Position numbers and translations under genes: made by a program. Positions 1 through 9,000 of a DNA stretch of 32,697 nt are shown here, piece by piece. Source of the stretch: Oceanospirillaceae bacterium (GTDB taxonomy: Bacteria > Pseudomonadota > Gammaproteobacteria > Pseudomonadales > Balneatricaceae); the NCBI GenBank assembly GCA_013373085.1, contig JABXIM010000146.1, forward strand, positions 1 through 32,697, in the 5' to 3' direction. The notes beneath the pieces are model-generated. The model ran no database searches and was not told where the DNA came from. It saw only the letters and a list, made by a program, of their open reading frames with translations. Within the stretch, counting starts at the first letter, position 1, and every line of letters starts with the position of its first letter.

Positions 1-40
1 CTGGATAGAGCGCGTCCCTCCGGAGGCAGAAGTCATCGGA
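1..40 (+). pseudogene. tRNA-Arg fragment (D arm to anticodon arm), chimeric
   Basis: The window opens inside a tRNA-Arg-like sequence: a D arm followed by an anticodon loop with CCG. The two sides of the anticodon stem do not match (CGTCC on the left, GGCAG on the right), and after base 40 the sequence no longer resembles a T arm. A chimeric stem is what a crossover in the anticodon loop between two different tRNA-Arg copies would leave. It contains the palindrome CCTCCGGAGG at 17-26. The 5' end lies outside the window, so its full extent is unknown. Confidence 0.55.
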
Positions 41-89
41 AATATGGGCACTGAGGGTAACAGTCACAATTAGTAGGTTGTTTTATTGA

Positions 90-166
90 CCGCCCTTAGC
101 TCAGCTGGATAGAGCGTGCCCCTCCGGAGGGCAAGGCCAGAGGTTCGAATCCTCTAGGGCGGGCCA
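90..166 (+). tRNA. tRNA-Arg (anticodon CCG)
   Basis: A complete 77-nt cloverleaf can be folded by eye. The acceptor stem pairs CCGCCCT with AGGGCGG, followed by discriminator G and an encoded CCA. The D stem is GCTC/GAGC, the anticodon stem TGCCC/GGGCA with loop CTCCGGA (anticodon CCG), and the T stem AGAGG/CCTCT with loop TTCGAAT. All stems are perfect, so this is the functional copy. The island lies on its 3' side, the usual arrangement for tRNA-targeted integrases. Confidence 0.93.
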
Positions 167-193
167 TTTCCCCTTTTTTGATCTCTGCCCCAA

Positions 194-251
194 GTGCCCA
201 AAAAATCGCTGGTTTTGGCTCTGTGCCCAAATTGTGCCCGTGTGGTGCCCA
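194..251 (+). promoter_or_regulatory. Phased GTGCCC repeats, candidate integrase arm-type sites
   Basis: Four copies of GTGCCC(A) lie just inside the island next to the tRNA, at 194, 223, 234 and 245. The last three are exactly 11 bp apart, one helical turn. The same hexamer occurs inverted at 46-51 and 30896-30901 and direct at 30747-30752, close to the other tRNA copy. Short phased repeats at both ends of a tRNA-inserted element are typical of tyrosine-integrase arm sites. The integrase at 13777-14976 is the natural candidate binder, but that link is inferred. Confidence 0.5.
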
Positions 252-310
252 AGTATTTTTAGCACCATCACTCAATATGCAAAAAATGACCTCTACCCTA
301 AATTGATCAC

Positions 311-1015
311 TTATCGACTTTCTTTCCATTTCACGAACAGAGTTCGATTCTTTTCATACCACTGAGTTAAAACTAAGAACTGCCGACCATTAACTATAAT
401 CGGATTTTGTGTAGACCAGCGGTTATAACCATTTATACGCGCGTACTCTCGAAGCTCTTCGATGCTCGCATTCAAAGGCGTTTCTTTTAGTACAGAAAAA
501 TGAACTCCAAATATTCGGCGACAATACTCTGCAGACAATAAATTAACTATTACATTTGAAGGCAGACTAGGTACATTTTCCCGCAAATAATTGGTTATGT
601 CTGAATTAGTAACTATGCAATTATTCACTTCATCTTGTGAAGCTTCAGGACCTTCTACTGATGAAGTCGTTCTAGGCTGGTTACCAGAGTTATCGTATTG
701 GATATGACACGGGCGACATAACGCTTTAATGATTTTATCTATTGGCTCATGCGCGGTTATTAGGCGAGATTCAAACACGTCTAAATCAACGGTTATTACT
801 TCACCATTTATAAAATCGCTCAGCACTTCCTCAATAATAACTGGCCGCTCTCTGCCAGTGACATGGGCTGCTTCTAGTATTGCATCAACCGAACCGCAGT
901 GCTCGCATTGGCCAACTTCGGCTTTATAGGCTCTAGAAAGGCCATTAATGACGTTTTTAACCCTTGGATTTATATATTTAATGAACTCATCAAGTGTTCC
1001 AACAAACGAAGCCAT
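311..1015 (-). CDS. HNH nuclease-like protein at the end of the restriction operon
   Basis: This 234-aa protein has an HNH-type zinc/catalytic pattern: CEHC at residues 37-40, the motif AAHVTGRE with His51, and CRPCH with Cys100, Cys103 and His104. The C-terminal 65 residues form a separate small domain rich in aromatic residues (YNRW, QWY, VKW) that may contact DNA. The frame is open back to 1201, but that extension overlaps the hsdR end and looks non-coding, so I start at the ATG at 1015, 49 bp after hsdR. No strong ribosome site is visible. As the last gene of the hsd operon it may be an accessory nuclease. It could instead be an unrelated passenger, since it looks more AT-rich than hsdR. 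Confidence 0.65.
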   Translation of the reverse strand: MASFVGTLDEFIKYINPRVKNVINGLSRAYKAEVGQCEHCGSVDAILEAAHVTGRERPVIIEEVLSDFINGEVITVDLDVFESRLITAHEPIDKIIKALCRPCHIQYDNSGNQPRTTSSVEGPEASQDEVNNCIVTNSDITNYLRENVPSLPSNVIVNLLSAEYCRRIFGVHFSVLKETPLNASIEELREYARINGYNRWSTQNPIIVNGRQFLVLTQWYEKNRTLFVKWKESR

Positions 1016-1064
1016 AAAACTACCCAACAAACCTAACAATCTATTTTTAGATATACCTAAATAC

Positions 1065-4000
1065 TTAACTATATATAGGAGACGGCAATTCAGGATAAGC
1101 CCTATATATGTGAAGAAACACCCTTTCTGTGATATCTGAAATCTCATCCTCTCCATATTGCTCAACGGGTAACCCTGTTCTTTCATCATAGAGAAAATCA
1201 AATATCTGCTGCTTCACCGCGTCGCGAGTCGATTCTTTCTGCTGCCAGTTCGCAACTTTCAGCCGCTCTTCTTTTAGCGTTGCCAACAAAGTAGTCGCGA
1301 CTTGTTTGATCTTGGCAATCTCTTTTGGCAGCAAATTCGGCTTATTTAACAGATCAAACAATACCAAAGACTCCTCGTCTAGGCCTTCCCGGATTGCGCG
1401 CTTCTCTTCATGCGAAAGCTCTTCATTCAGCTTTAACAGAGCCTCAAAGGTTTTTTCAATAACAACGCGATCCTTTTCCTGGTTATATTCCTTAACCAAT
1501 TTTTCGTAGTGCTCTTGATAATCGGTACGTAACGGGTTCTGCATCATGAGCCGGGCTAGCTTCTTCTCAACCGCATGCTTGAGCGATTGCACTGTAGTAT
1601 TCTTTCGCTCTGATCTAGAAAACTCTTGGCGGAGTCGTTCAAAATCGATCTTGCTGATATCGTAAATTCGCTCACCATCCGGTTTCGGCTCTTTGACTTT
1701 ATGTGTGGTATCGATACTACCGTCAACAATTTCGTACAGTTCTTTCATGATGTCGGAGATGTCGGCTTTTTCTTTGTCTGCCTGTAAACTCTTATAAAGT
1801 ACGCTGATGGCATCGCGCAAATCACGATAACCATTAACACCCGGCACGTTAATACAGGCCTTGAATTTGTTGAACACCTCTCTGGCCATTACCTCGAAAC
1901 GTTTACGTGTTTCGTCATTTTGATTAATTACTTCTTTTGCCTGAGCAATCGCAGCATTTTTAGCAAAACCTGTTTCTGTAATAATCCGGCTTAGCTCAAA
2001 ATCATGCTTTCGCAAAAACTCCGCAACAAAACTGATCGATTCGTTCAGACTTTCCAACAACTCTTCATTGGGCTTGGCGGGTTCATTTTCGCCCTCACCT
2101 CCGCCATGACCCTCGTCGCCGGCACCGGCGAAGGTTGCCAATGCTTTACGCAGGTTTTTCAGTATCCCGCAGTAATCCACTATCAAACCATTGTTTTTGC
2201 CTTCCGCCACGCGATTTGCCCTAGCAATGGCCTGCATCAAGGTGTGCGCCTTCAAAGGCTTGTCTAAATAAAGGGTGGAAAGTGTTGGCACATCGAACCC
2301 GGTTAACCACATGGCACACACGACAGCCACTCTGAATGGGTGCTCGCTGGATTTAAAGGCTTCTTCCATGTCCAGTCGAGAGCCATCAGCCAGTTCAAAT
2401 CCGGCTTTAAGCAACTGGCGGTGAGGTTTTATATCCAGCCCCCATTTTTCGAACTTGGCAACTTCACCTTGCTCCTCACTGACTACAACCGCCATCAGCG
2501 TTTCTTTCATCCACGCCAATTGGCGCTCTCGCCAGGCCAAGTCCTGCTCGTCCGTAGCCGACGCAAGTGCTTTTTCTTTGGTTTTAATTTCCAGTTGCCA
2601 GTAAAAATCAATCAACTTGTGCATCCGTACACAAGTGATCTTGTCGAGACACACAAACATCGCCTTGCCGGTTTCCCAAGCGTTGGCATAGTGGGCCACA
2701 AAGTCACGCGCTATCTGATCCAGTCGGCTGGTTGCAGTGATAATGTGATAATCACGCTTCAGCTCTCGCTCCAACCTTTGCTGAACGTCTACATCCTCAA
2801 TTTCCAACTCATCCAGCTTTTCCGCTATACGCTCATTGATGCCTTTGGGGTCCGCAACCGTGTGCTCGTTGCCATCTTCGTCGGTAAATACCAACTCTTC
2901 ACCACGGGCGTCGTAGTACAAGGGTACTGTCGCCTTATCCTCGACAGCCCGCTGAAAGTCATAGGTAGAGATGTAATCACCAAAAACTTTCTTGGTTATC
3001 TCATCATCTTTGAATAGTGGCGTTCCGGTGAAGCCGATAAAGCTGGCATTGGGCAAGGCGTTGCGCATGTTTAACGACAAGGTGCCATATTGCGTGCGGT
3101 GAGCTTCGTCGGTGATGACGATAATGTCGTCGCGCTCGGAATAAGGCTTTTTAGGGTCGACCTTTTCATTAAACTTTTGAATGAGGGTGAACAAAAAAGC
3201 TTTTTGTTGGCCGATCAGCGCCTTAAGGCCCTTCCCGCTATCTGCACGGCAAGGGTCTTTGTCGTTATCGACCAAGCCACAACCTGCAAAGGTTTTATAA
3301 ATTTGCGTGTCCAGATCCTCACGATCCGTTAACACCACAAAGGTATAGTTACCACCCAACTTTCGATGCACCATCTGGGCGAAGAATACAATCGAATACG
3401 ACTTTCCTGAGCCTTGGGTATGCCAGAAAACCCCCAACTTACCCAACCGTTCACCTCGATTAACAACGGCATCAATGGCACGGATAACACCGAGGTATTG
3501 GTGATTGCGGGCAACGATTTTCACCAAGCGGCCAGAGCTTTGGTCAAAAAGGGTAAAGTTTTCAAAGATGTCCATAAGGTTAGTTTTGGAACAGGTTCCC
3601 TTAAGCAAAGTTTCCATATCCACCACGCCTGGCTCACTCTCTTTCAATCGCTTCCAATCATTGAAATGCTCAAACTTACTGGAAACGGAGCCAATCTTGG
3701 CGTCAATGCCATTGCCCAAGATAATAAAGGCATTGTGATAAAACAGGTGCGGAACTGTGTCTTTGTAGTCCGCAAGGTTTTGCTCATAGGCAGCACGGAT
3801 ATCCTTATGAACGTTTTTCACCTCCATAAATAACAGAGGAATGCCATTCACAAACCCGACAAGGTCTGCTCTGCGACGATAAATATCGCCTTTGATCCAA
3901 AACTCTCTGACCAGCAAGAAGTGATTGTTTTCGTAGTTGTCAAAATCAAACAGGCGAAGCCGCTTCTTTTCCCGCTCACCTTTGTCGTTGTGGAAACTCA

Positions 4001-4307
4001 CCTCTACGCCATTCTTATGAAGGGAGTATTTCTCCTTATTCACAGCAACAATATTGGTGGATGCTGGCATCTCACAAACCAAACGCAATGCCTCTTGGTA
4101 GGCGACATCCGGCAAGCCAGGGTTGAGCTCTATCAGTTTTTCTCCCAAATAGCGGGTTAACACCACCTCTTGCTCTGAAAGCCGACCTAAATCACCCTCC
4201 TTGCCCAGCTTTTCATACATGCCCAGGACAGATTCATCCCACTGCAAGTGATTCAGCAAGTAGTCTGCAGTGACCTCCTGAACCAGGGTTTCTTCAGTCA
4301 TGGCCAT
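1065..4307 (-). CDS. hsdR: Type I restriction enzyme, motor/nuclease subunit HsdR
   Basis: This 1080-aa protein cleaves DNA after ATP-driven translocation when its HsdM/HsdS partners meet an unmethylated site. The N-terminal PD-(D/E)xK nuclease is seen as RADLVGF followed by MEVKN near residues 145-163. The superfamily 2 motor has Walker A GSGKS near residue 299, the DEAH box (TDEAHRTQYG) near 399, GFTGTP shortly after, and an ANRVAEG motif VI. The C-terminal helical part would bind the methylase. The length is normal for the family and nothing is disrupted. The start at 4307 is preceded by GAGG about 9 bp upstream. It is the fifth of the six genes after the leading HTH gene, separated from hsdM/hsdS by the RecQ and DprA-like genes. 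Confidence 0.95.
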   Translation of the reverse strand: MAMTEETLVQEVTADYLLNHLQWDESVLGMYEKLGKEGDLGRLSEQEVVLTRYLGEKLIELNPGLPDVAYQEALRLVCEMPASTNIVAVNKEKYSLHKNGVEVSFHNDKGEREKKRLRLFDFDNYENNHFLLVREFWIKGDIYRRRADLVGFVNGIPLLFMEVKNVHKDIRAAYEQNLADYKDTVPHLFYHNAFIILGNGIDAKIGSVSSKFEHFNDWKRLKESEPGVVDMETLLKGTCSKTNLMDIFENFTLFDQSSGRLVKIVARNHQYLGVIRAIDAVVNRGERLGKLGVFWHTQGSGKSYSIVFFAQMVHRKLGGNYTFVVLTDREDLDTQIYKTFAGCGLVDNDKDPCRADSGKGLKALIGQQKAFLFTLIQKFNEKVDPKKPYSERDDIIVITDEAHRTQYGTLSLNMRNALPNASFIGFTGTPLFKDDEITKKVFGDYISTYDFQRAVEDKATVPLYYDARGEELVFTDEDGNEHTVADPKGINERIAEKLDELEIEDVDVQQRLERELKRDYHIITATSRLDQIARDFVAHYANAWETGKAMFVCLDKITCVRMHKLIDFYWQLEIKTKEKALASATDEQDLAWRERQLAWMKETLMAVVVSEEQGEVAKFEKWGLDIKPHRQLLKAGFELADGSRLDMEEAFKSSEHPFRVAVVCAMWLTGFDVPTLSTLYLDKPLKAHTLMQAIARANRVAEGKNNGLIVDYCGILKNLRKALATFAGAGDEGHGGGEGENEPAKPNEELLESLNESISFVAEFLRKHDFELSRIITETGFAKNAAIAQAKEVINQNDETRKRFEVMAREVFNKFKACINVPGVNGYRDLRDAISVLYKSLQADKEKADISDIMKELYEIVDGSIDTTHKVKEPKPDGERIYDISKIDFERLRQEFSRSERKNTTVQSLKHAVEKKLARLMMQNPLRTDYQEHYEKLVKEYNQEKDRVVIEKTFEALLKLNEELSHEEKRAIREGLDEESLVLFDLLNKPNLLPKEIAKIKQVATTLLATLKEERLKVANWQQKESTRDAVKQQIFDFLYDERTGLPVEQYGEDEISDITERVFLHIYRAYPELPSPIYS

Positions 4308-4319
4308 GAGTAAATCCCT

Positions 4320-5672
4320 CTATTTCTTGTTCTTAACTTGATAGCGTACAGGGCGATTGAGCTTCTTTACTTGCTCATCATCAACAGCTCGTTTCAACCA
4401 TTCAGTTAACTGAGATTTATTAAGCTGAGTGCTTTCAATTAATTCTTCGACAGTAACTGGCTTCTCTGCCAAGCGCTGCAACTCGGAGATAAAAAGCAGA
4501 TAGAAATCGATAGGACCTGATAGGACAGCGTCGCTTTCGGCAGTTTGCTCTGAATTTACAACAATGTTTGCCTGATTTTCGTTAACGACACTTTCGGTCT
4601 CTGACTCAACAACTTCCTTTTTATGCTCAGGTTCAATCTTAGGGCCAGAGTCAGTCTCGGCAAACAACTCAGGCTGTGCGGACATGGATAACAGATCACC
4701 CATTTGCTCCTTCACCTGATTCGCACTGCCATCTTCATTGCTCATTAAATCTGCAACTTTGAAGGCTTCAATATCCGCCTCCAACCAACGACCGCCTTTG
4801 GCCACCAAATCGCTATTGGCTGCATCTTTATCCGTTGTCTGCTTAACCCACAGCGCTACCCATCCTTTTTTCAGATTTTCTTCTGCACCATTTAGCGTTC
4901 CGCCTTTTTTGCCCGAATGAATCACCAGAGAGCTGTCTGCCAGGCAATAGATGTATTTGTTGCGGGCCATGGCATTACCAGCATTGAATCCTGCCTCTGG
5001 ATAAAAAGGCGATACCAGCACAGCGTGATCATCCATCAAGCCTTTGCGCCACTTGGTGCTGGTCGCTGCTTTTAGCAGGCTATCGGCCATCACACCGATC
5101 ACCACACCGCCATGTTTCATAGCACCCAGCATTGCCGTTTCATCGACACCCCGAGCACCACCAGAGACAATGGCAACACACTCTTCTGCTGCTTTGGCAC
5201 CCACTTGGTCGGTAAAAGCCAAATCAGACTCGCTGGCATTGCGCGAGCCAATAACCGCCAAGCCTCCGGCATTCAACAAGGCTTTGTTACCACAACCAAA
5301 CAGCACAGGCGGGGAATCTGTTTTCAACCGCATCTTCAAGCGTTTTGGGTATTCTGGATCGGAACGAGTGACCACCCACAGGCCAGCCCGTTGCCATTTT
5401 TCCATGGCCAGTGCGAGGCTATGACCACGATCCAGCAACCCAATAATTCGCTCGGCACTGATACGCGCATCGTGCCAGCCTTGCAGCAAAGCTTTCGGGT
5501 CGGAAACCAACAGATCGGCTGGTGTGTTGGACTTCTCCTTTAACCATAAGGCAAAGCGGCCCCATTCCGTATTGCTCAGCGGTTTGGCACTTTCGCTACT
5601 GGCTTTCGAAAAATAGCTGGTCAGCAGCAAGGTCGCTTGCGCCGTAGGTGACAATAGAGTGGTTTCAATCAT
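4320..5672 (-). CDS. DprA/Smf-like nucleotide-binding protein paired with RecQ helicase
   Basis: This 450-aa protein has a DprA Rossmann-type core: AVIGSRN near residue 140, VSGGARGVDETAM near 172, and GKKGGTLNGAEENL near 255. Housekeeping DprA loads RecA on incoming single-stranded DNA. Here an acidic, low-complexity linker (about 320-385) leads to a C-terminal winged-helix-like domain (about 395-450). Its start overlaps the stop of the RecQ gene as TAATG, so the two are translationally coupled. This pairing matches the PsyrTA/RqlHI arrangement, in which a DprA-like protein accompanies a RecQ-family helicase and in PsyrTA is reported to act as antitoxin. The family is clear; the antitoxin or defence role is inferred from context. 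Confidence 0.85.
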   Translation of the reverse strand: MIETTLLSPTAQATLLLTSYFSKASSESAKPLSNTEWGRFALWLKEKSNTPADLLVSDPKALLQGWHDARISAERIIGLLDRGHSLALAMEKWQRAGLWVVTRSDPEYPKRLKMRLKTDSPPVLFGCGNKALLNAGGLAVIGSRNASESDLAFTDQVGAKAAEECVAIVSGGARGVDETAMLGAMKHGGVVIGVMADSLLKAATSTKWRKGLMDDHAVLVSPFYPEAGFNAGNAMARNKYIYCLADSSLVIHSGKKGGTLNGAEENLKKGWVALWVKQTTDKDAANSDLVAKGGRWLEADIEAFKVADLMSNEDGSANQVKEQMGDLLSMSAQPELFAETDSGPKIEPEHKKEVVESETESVVNENQANIVVNSEQTAESDAVLSGPIDFYLLFISELQRLAEKPVTVEELIESTQLNKSQLTEWLKRAVDDEQVKKLNRPVRYQVKNKK

Positions 5673-7780
5673 TAGTCATTCACCGAAGATGAAGCCAGGG
5701 CGACGGGATAAACCACCCCGCTGCCTGCTTGCTGTAATAGTGCCGCGATAACTGTCATCGTCCAACCTGAGTCAACGATATCATCAACGAGTAGAACCGG
5801 CCCATCAGAGAGTGATTCGGTAATTTCAAAAACACCATCAAGATTTCGGCATTGGTGATAGCGATTTTGCTGGCCTTTTTGCGGTTGATTGTCTTTTACT
5901 TTCCTAACTGCATCCACAAACGGCAGACCCAAGCGTGCAGCCAGCCGGCGAGCAAAATCAGGTACCAGTTCAGGATGATTACGCGACGGCACGCAGCACA
6001 CCCACTGCGGCGCAGGACTGGGTTGCCAACGCTGCTGAATCATTTCCGCCATGGCGCCAACCAGTTCATCACTGAAACGCCCGGCATGCTTGTTGTCGGC
6101 AACCGTTCGGCCCCAACCGGCATCACCCCAGCGGGATAAAACACGGCCTTCCTGTGCGCGAAGTTGCTGGGGTAGATTGCCTCTAAAACCGTATTCCAGA
6201 AAGGCATTGGCCGCCACCTGTGCTTTTGGGGCGATCACCATTTCCGCATGTTTGAGGAAGGTGCCTGCGCGATGCGCCAAAGCAGGATCAACTGGTACAT
6301 TGATCACGGGCCGCCCCAGGCAAGACGAACATTTACCGCATGGCGTAGGATCGTGATCGTCCAGCGCCCTTCGCAAGAAGGTCATTTTGCAGCCTGCATC
6401 ATTCAGATACGCCTGAACCTCCTGCCATTCCTGCACTCGCTGCCCGGTTAAGTGTGCAATTCGGGCATGATCCATTTGATAACGCACGGGCGTTCTAACC
6501 CAGCGGCTGCCGTCTTTGATGACAGGAGCCGGGTTTTCCACGCTCAGCAGCTTCAGCACTTTTTCAATTTGGCCATGACGCAGATTAGTTTGTTCTTCGA
6601 TGCTGCGAATCGACAACCCATCACTCTGTTCCAGAACCCACAAGATCTCATTCACGTGAGCTTCTGACGGAAAGGCCGATTCCCGGAAAAACTCGTGAAT
6701 ATCCTGATCTTCCACACCCGACATCAACACACCCACGGCATGATCAATACCACGCCCGGCGCGACCCACCTGCTGGTAATAGGCAACGATAGAACCCGGC
6801 GCCTGATAATGAACAACAAAGCTTAAATCCGGCTTGTCGTAACCCATCCCCAACGCTGTGGTGGCCACCAAGACTTTTAACTGGTTGTTGAGAAGCAATT
6901 CCTCAAGATGCTGGCGGTAGGTGTTACTGTTTTCAAAGCCGTCAGCTTCAACGCTGCCGTGGTATGCTCTAGCGTCTATGCCATTAGTACTTAACCACTC
7001 AGCGACTTGTTCGGCGTCTCGCACCGTTAAGGTGTAAACAATCCCCGTGCCAGGCAAGGTGGGGATCACCTGGGCTAACCAGGCCAAACGGGACGCCTGA
7101 TCTGGCAGCACCATGGTTTGCAATGCGAGACTTTCTCGGGTCAAAGGGCCACGATGAATTTGAATATTTCCAAGCTGAGTTTGAATATCGGCAACGACAC
7201 GGTTATTCGCCGTTGCCGTAGTACCCAGTACTGGTGTATTGGCAGGCAACTGGCGCAGAATGTTTACGATGCGACGATAATCTGGGCGAAAATCATGCCC
7301 CCAATCAGAAATACAGTGCGCTTCATCAATCACCATCAGAGCGATGCGGTCGGCAATGGGCTGTAATACTGTTTCAATAAAGTTGTCGTTGGCCAAACGC
7401 TCAGGGGAAATCAACAAGCAGTCGATTTGATTATTCAGAATGCGCTGGGTTACCGCCTGCCAATCGTTTTGATTGGTGGAGTTCATGGTCTCCGCAACAA
7501 TGCCCAAGCGCTGCGCCGACTCAATCTGGTTACGCATCAAGGCCAACAAAGGCGAAACAATAATAGTCGGCCCCATGCCGCGATCACGGAAGATTTTGGT
7601 GCTAATAAAGTAAACCGAGCTTTTACCCCAACCGGTTCGCTGCACCACCAGCAGTTTCTGCCGATGATTCACCAAGGCATCAATCGCTTCCCACTGACCA
7701 TCTCGGAATTCGACTGCGGGATTGGCTAGCGCGGTTTGCAGTAATTGATGGGCTTCCTGTTTTTCGGTATTGGGATTCAT
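5672..7780 (-). CDS. RecQ-family helicase fused to a C-terminal phosphoribosyltransferase domain
   Basis: This roughly 702-aa ATP-dependent 3'-5' DNA helicase has Walker A GWGKS near residue 54, DEAHCISDWGHDFRPDYR near 155, QVGRAGRG near 343, and a RecQ zinc region with CGKCSSC near 484. Past the zinc region it departs from ordinary RecQ. There is no clear HRDC domain; instead a ComF-like type I phosphoribosyltransferase domain ends the protein, with the PRPP loop LLVDDIVDSGWTM near 667. The start has GTG-ATG-ATG in tandem; I take the last ATG (7780), 5 nt after AAGGAG. It lies 14 bp after hsdS and overlaps the DprA-like gene. The helicase and PRTase calls are firm. The PRTase substrate is unknown. 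Confidence 0.9.
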   Translation of the reverse strand: MNPNTEKQEAHQLLQTALANPAVEFRDGQWEAIDALVNHRQKLLVVQRTGWGKSSVYFISTKIFRDRGMGPTIIVSPLLALMRNQIESAQRLGIVAETMNSTNQNDWQAVTQRILNNQIDCLLISPERLANDNFIETVLQPIADRIALMVIDEAHCISDWGHDFRPDYRRIVNILRQLPANTPVLGTTATANNRVVADIQTQLGNIQIHRGPLTRESLALQTMVLPDQASRLAWLAQVIPTLPGTGIVYTLTVRDAEQVAEWLSTNGIDARAYHGSVEADGFENSNTYRQHLEELLLNNQLKVLVATTALGMGYDKPDLSFVVHYQAPGSIVAYYQQVGRAGRGIDHAVGVLMSGVEDQDIHEFFRESAFPSEAHVNEILWVLEQSDGLSIRSIEEQTNLRHGQIEKVLKLLSVENPAPVIKDGSRWVRTPVRYQMDHARIAHLTGQRVQEWQEVQAYLNDAGCKMTFLRRALDDHDPTPCGKCSSCLGRPVINVPVDPALAHRAGTFLKHAEMVIAPKAQVAANAFLEYGFRGNLPQQLRAQEGRVLSRWGDAGWGRTVADNKHAGRFSDELVGAMAEMIQQRWQPSPAPQWVCCVPSRNHPELVPDFARRLAARLGLPFVDAVRKVKDNQPQKGQQNRYHQCRNLDGVFEITESLSDGPVLLVDDIVDSGWTMTVIAALLQQAGSGVVYPVALASSSVND

Positions 7781-7794
7781 CATCACTCCTTGAT

Positions 7795-9000
7795 TTACAC
7801 GGTCAGTTCGCCGCTCATAAGTTTGGGTAGCTGCAGGTCGCGGGCTTGGGAGAGCTTGCTGTTCTTAAGCAATAAAGTTTTAATTTGATTAAAAACCGGC
7901 TCACAAAAATCTTGAAATTCATCTAACAAACTGTTACTCGGAATAATCACATACATTGACTCAAACTTAGCCTTATTAACATTAGGCATAGTTGCTCCAC
8001 CGCCTATCGCTAGGAGTTTTGGCCTAAAGTCTTTCAGTGTGAAGTAGGAGTAATAAGTAAGGAATTTGTCCTTTGGTACTACTGCGTTTATTTGCTGATT
8101 GGTCTGACACTCAAACGCGTTTAGAGATACAACTCCTAACTTTGCTCCAATACAGGCAACTAAAACCGAATTGGGTGGTAACGTTTTATTCTTTTGGGAA
8201 TTCGCCCCTTTTTCAGACAAGTATTCTGACGGAGACAAAACAATTGAAGAGTCGTGCATATCTGGCGTTTTTATGAATGGTAGGTAATCCCCAAAGTTAG
8301 CTGAGTCTTTTGTTGATGGTGTTTTTCCAGTAATTACTAAACCTAAATCCCGCACCTTGGCTCGCTCCCACCCCTCCGGCACACCATCGGTAATCTTGAC
8401 TTGCTCATGACCGGGGAAGCGCAGGTGAACAAACCATTCCTGATACAGCAGGCGAGCGGATTCTTCCAGCAACTGAATGCGGCGGCGGTTGTTTTCGATG
8501 AGGTCGTCGTAGGTCGCGATAGAGTCGGCAATTCTCATCTGCTCTGTTACGTCGTCTGGCACCAAGAATTTCAATGCCAGCAGCTTTGCCTGACTCAGAT
8601 TATCCTGTGCGGCTCCTTGCGTGAATTGCCGATACTGCAACTTCAATACAGCATCAAAAAGGTATTTTACAAAACGGGCATCTGCTTTCTCTGGATCAGG
8701 GATAAACCCTATTACGCTATCAGGAAAACAGGCATCAATAGCCAGAATGGATGTATCTGCAATATTTGCGGCGATCGTTATACACAGAGTACCAACCGGC
8801 CATAACTTACTTTGAGCAAGCCCTTCTTCACTATAAGTTTGAGAGTAATCTGTTAAATACAGCCCCGCGTGCTTAACATCTCCTGTTTGCACAAACGGAT
8901 ACTGGCCACCATACAAGTGAGCGGCATCTCTTGGCCTGTGCCTGGATCGACCTCTAGATACAAACCCAAGCTGATCTAATGACTTTTCAGACCAGCTCAT
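7795..9000 (-). CDS. hsdS: Type I restriction-modification specificity subunit HsdS
   Basis: This 401-aa protein has two target-recognition domains, roughly residues 1-150 and 210-370, each followed by a long helical spacer (ending ARLLYQEWFVHLRFPGHE, and at the C terminus QLPKLMSGEL). These spacers are the conserved dimer and HsdM contacts. It sets the DNA sequence that HsdM methylates and HsdR cuts. The start codon overlaps the hsdM stop (ATGA), giving coupled translation. The stretch coding for the second recognition domain (about 7870-8340) is visibly more AT-rich than the spacers and hsdM, as expected if recognition domains are swapped by recombination. Both recognition domains look intact; the target sequence cannot be read from the protein. 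Confidence 0.93.
   Translation of the reverse strand: MSWSEKSLDQLGFVSRGRSRHRPRDAAHLYGGQYPFVQTGDVKHAGLYLTDYSQTYSEEGLAQSKLWPVGTLCITIAANIADTSILAIDACFPDSVIGFIPDPEKADARFVKYLFDAVLKLQYRQFTQGAAQDNLSQAKLLALKFLVPDDVTEQMRIADSIATYDDLIENNRRRIQLLEESARLLYQEWFVHLRFPGHEQVKITDGVPEGWERAKVRDLGLVITGKTPSTKDSANFGDYLPFIKTPDMHDSSIVLSPSEYLSEKGANSQKNKTLPPNSVLVACIGAKLGVVSLNAFECQTNQQINAVVPKDKFLTYYSYFTLKDFRPKLLAIGGGATMPNVNKAKFESMYVIIPSNSLLDEFQDFCEPVFNQIKTLLLKNSKLSQARDLQLPKLMSGELTV

Noticed and set aside
1016-1201. 62-codon N-terminal extension of the HNH-like protein
   Set aside because: It overlaps the hsdR end in another frame, has no ribosome site, and its sequence shows no domain character.
2004-3833. Long plus-strand frames opposite hsdR
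   Set aside because: They are antisense shadows of a strongly conserved gene, with no ribosome sites or domain motifs.
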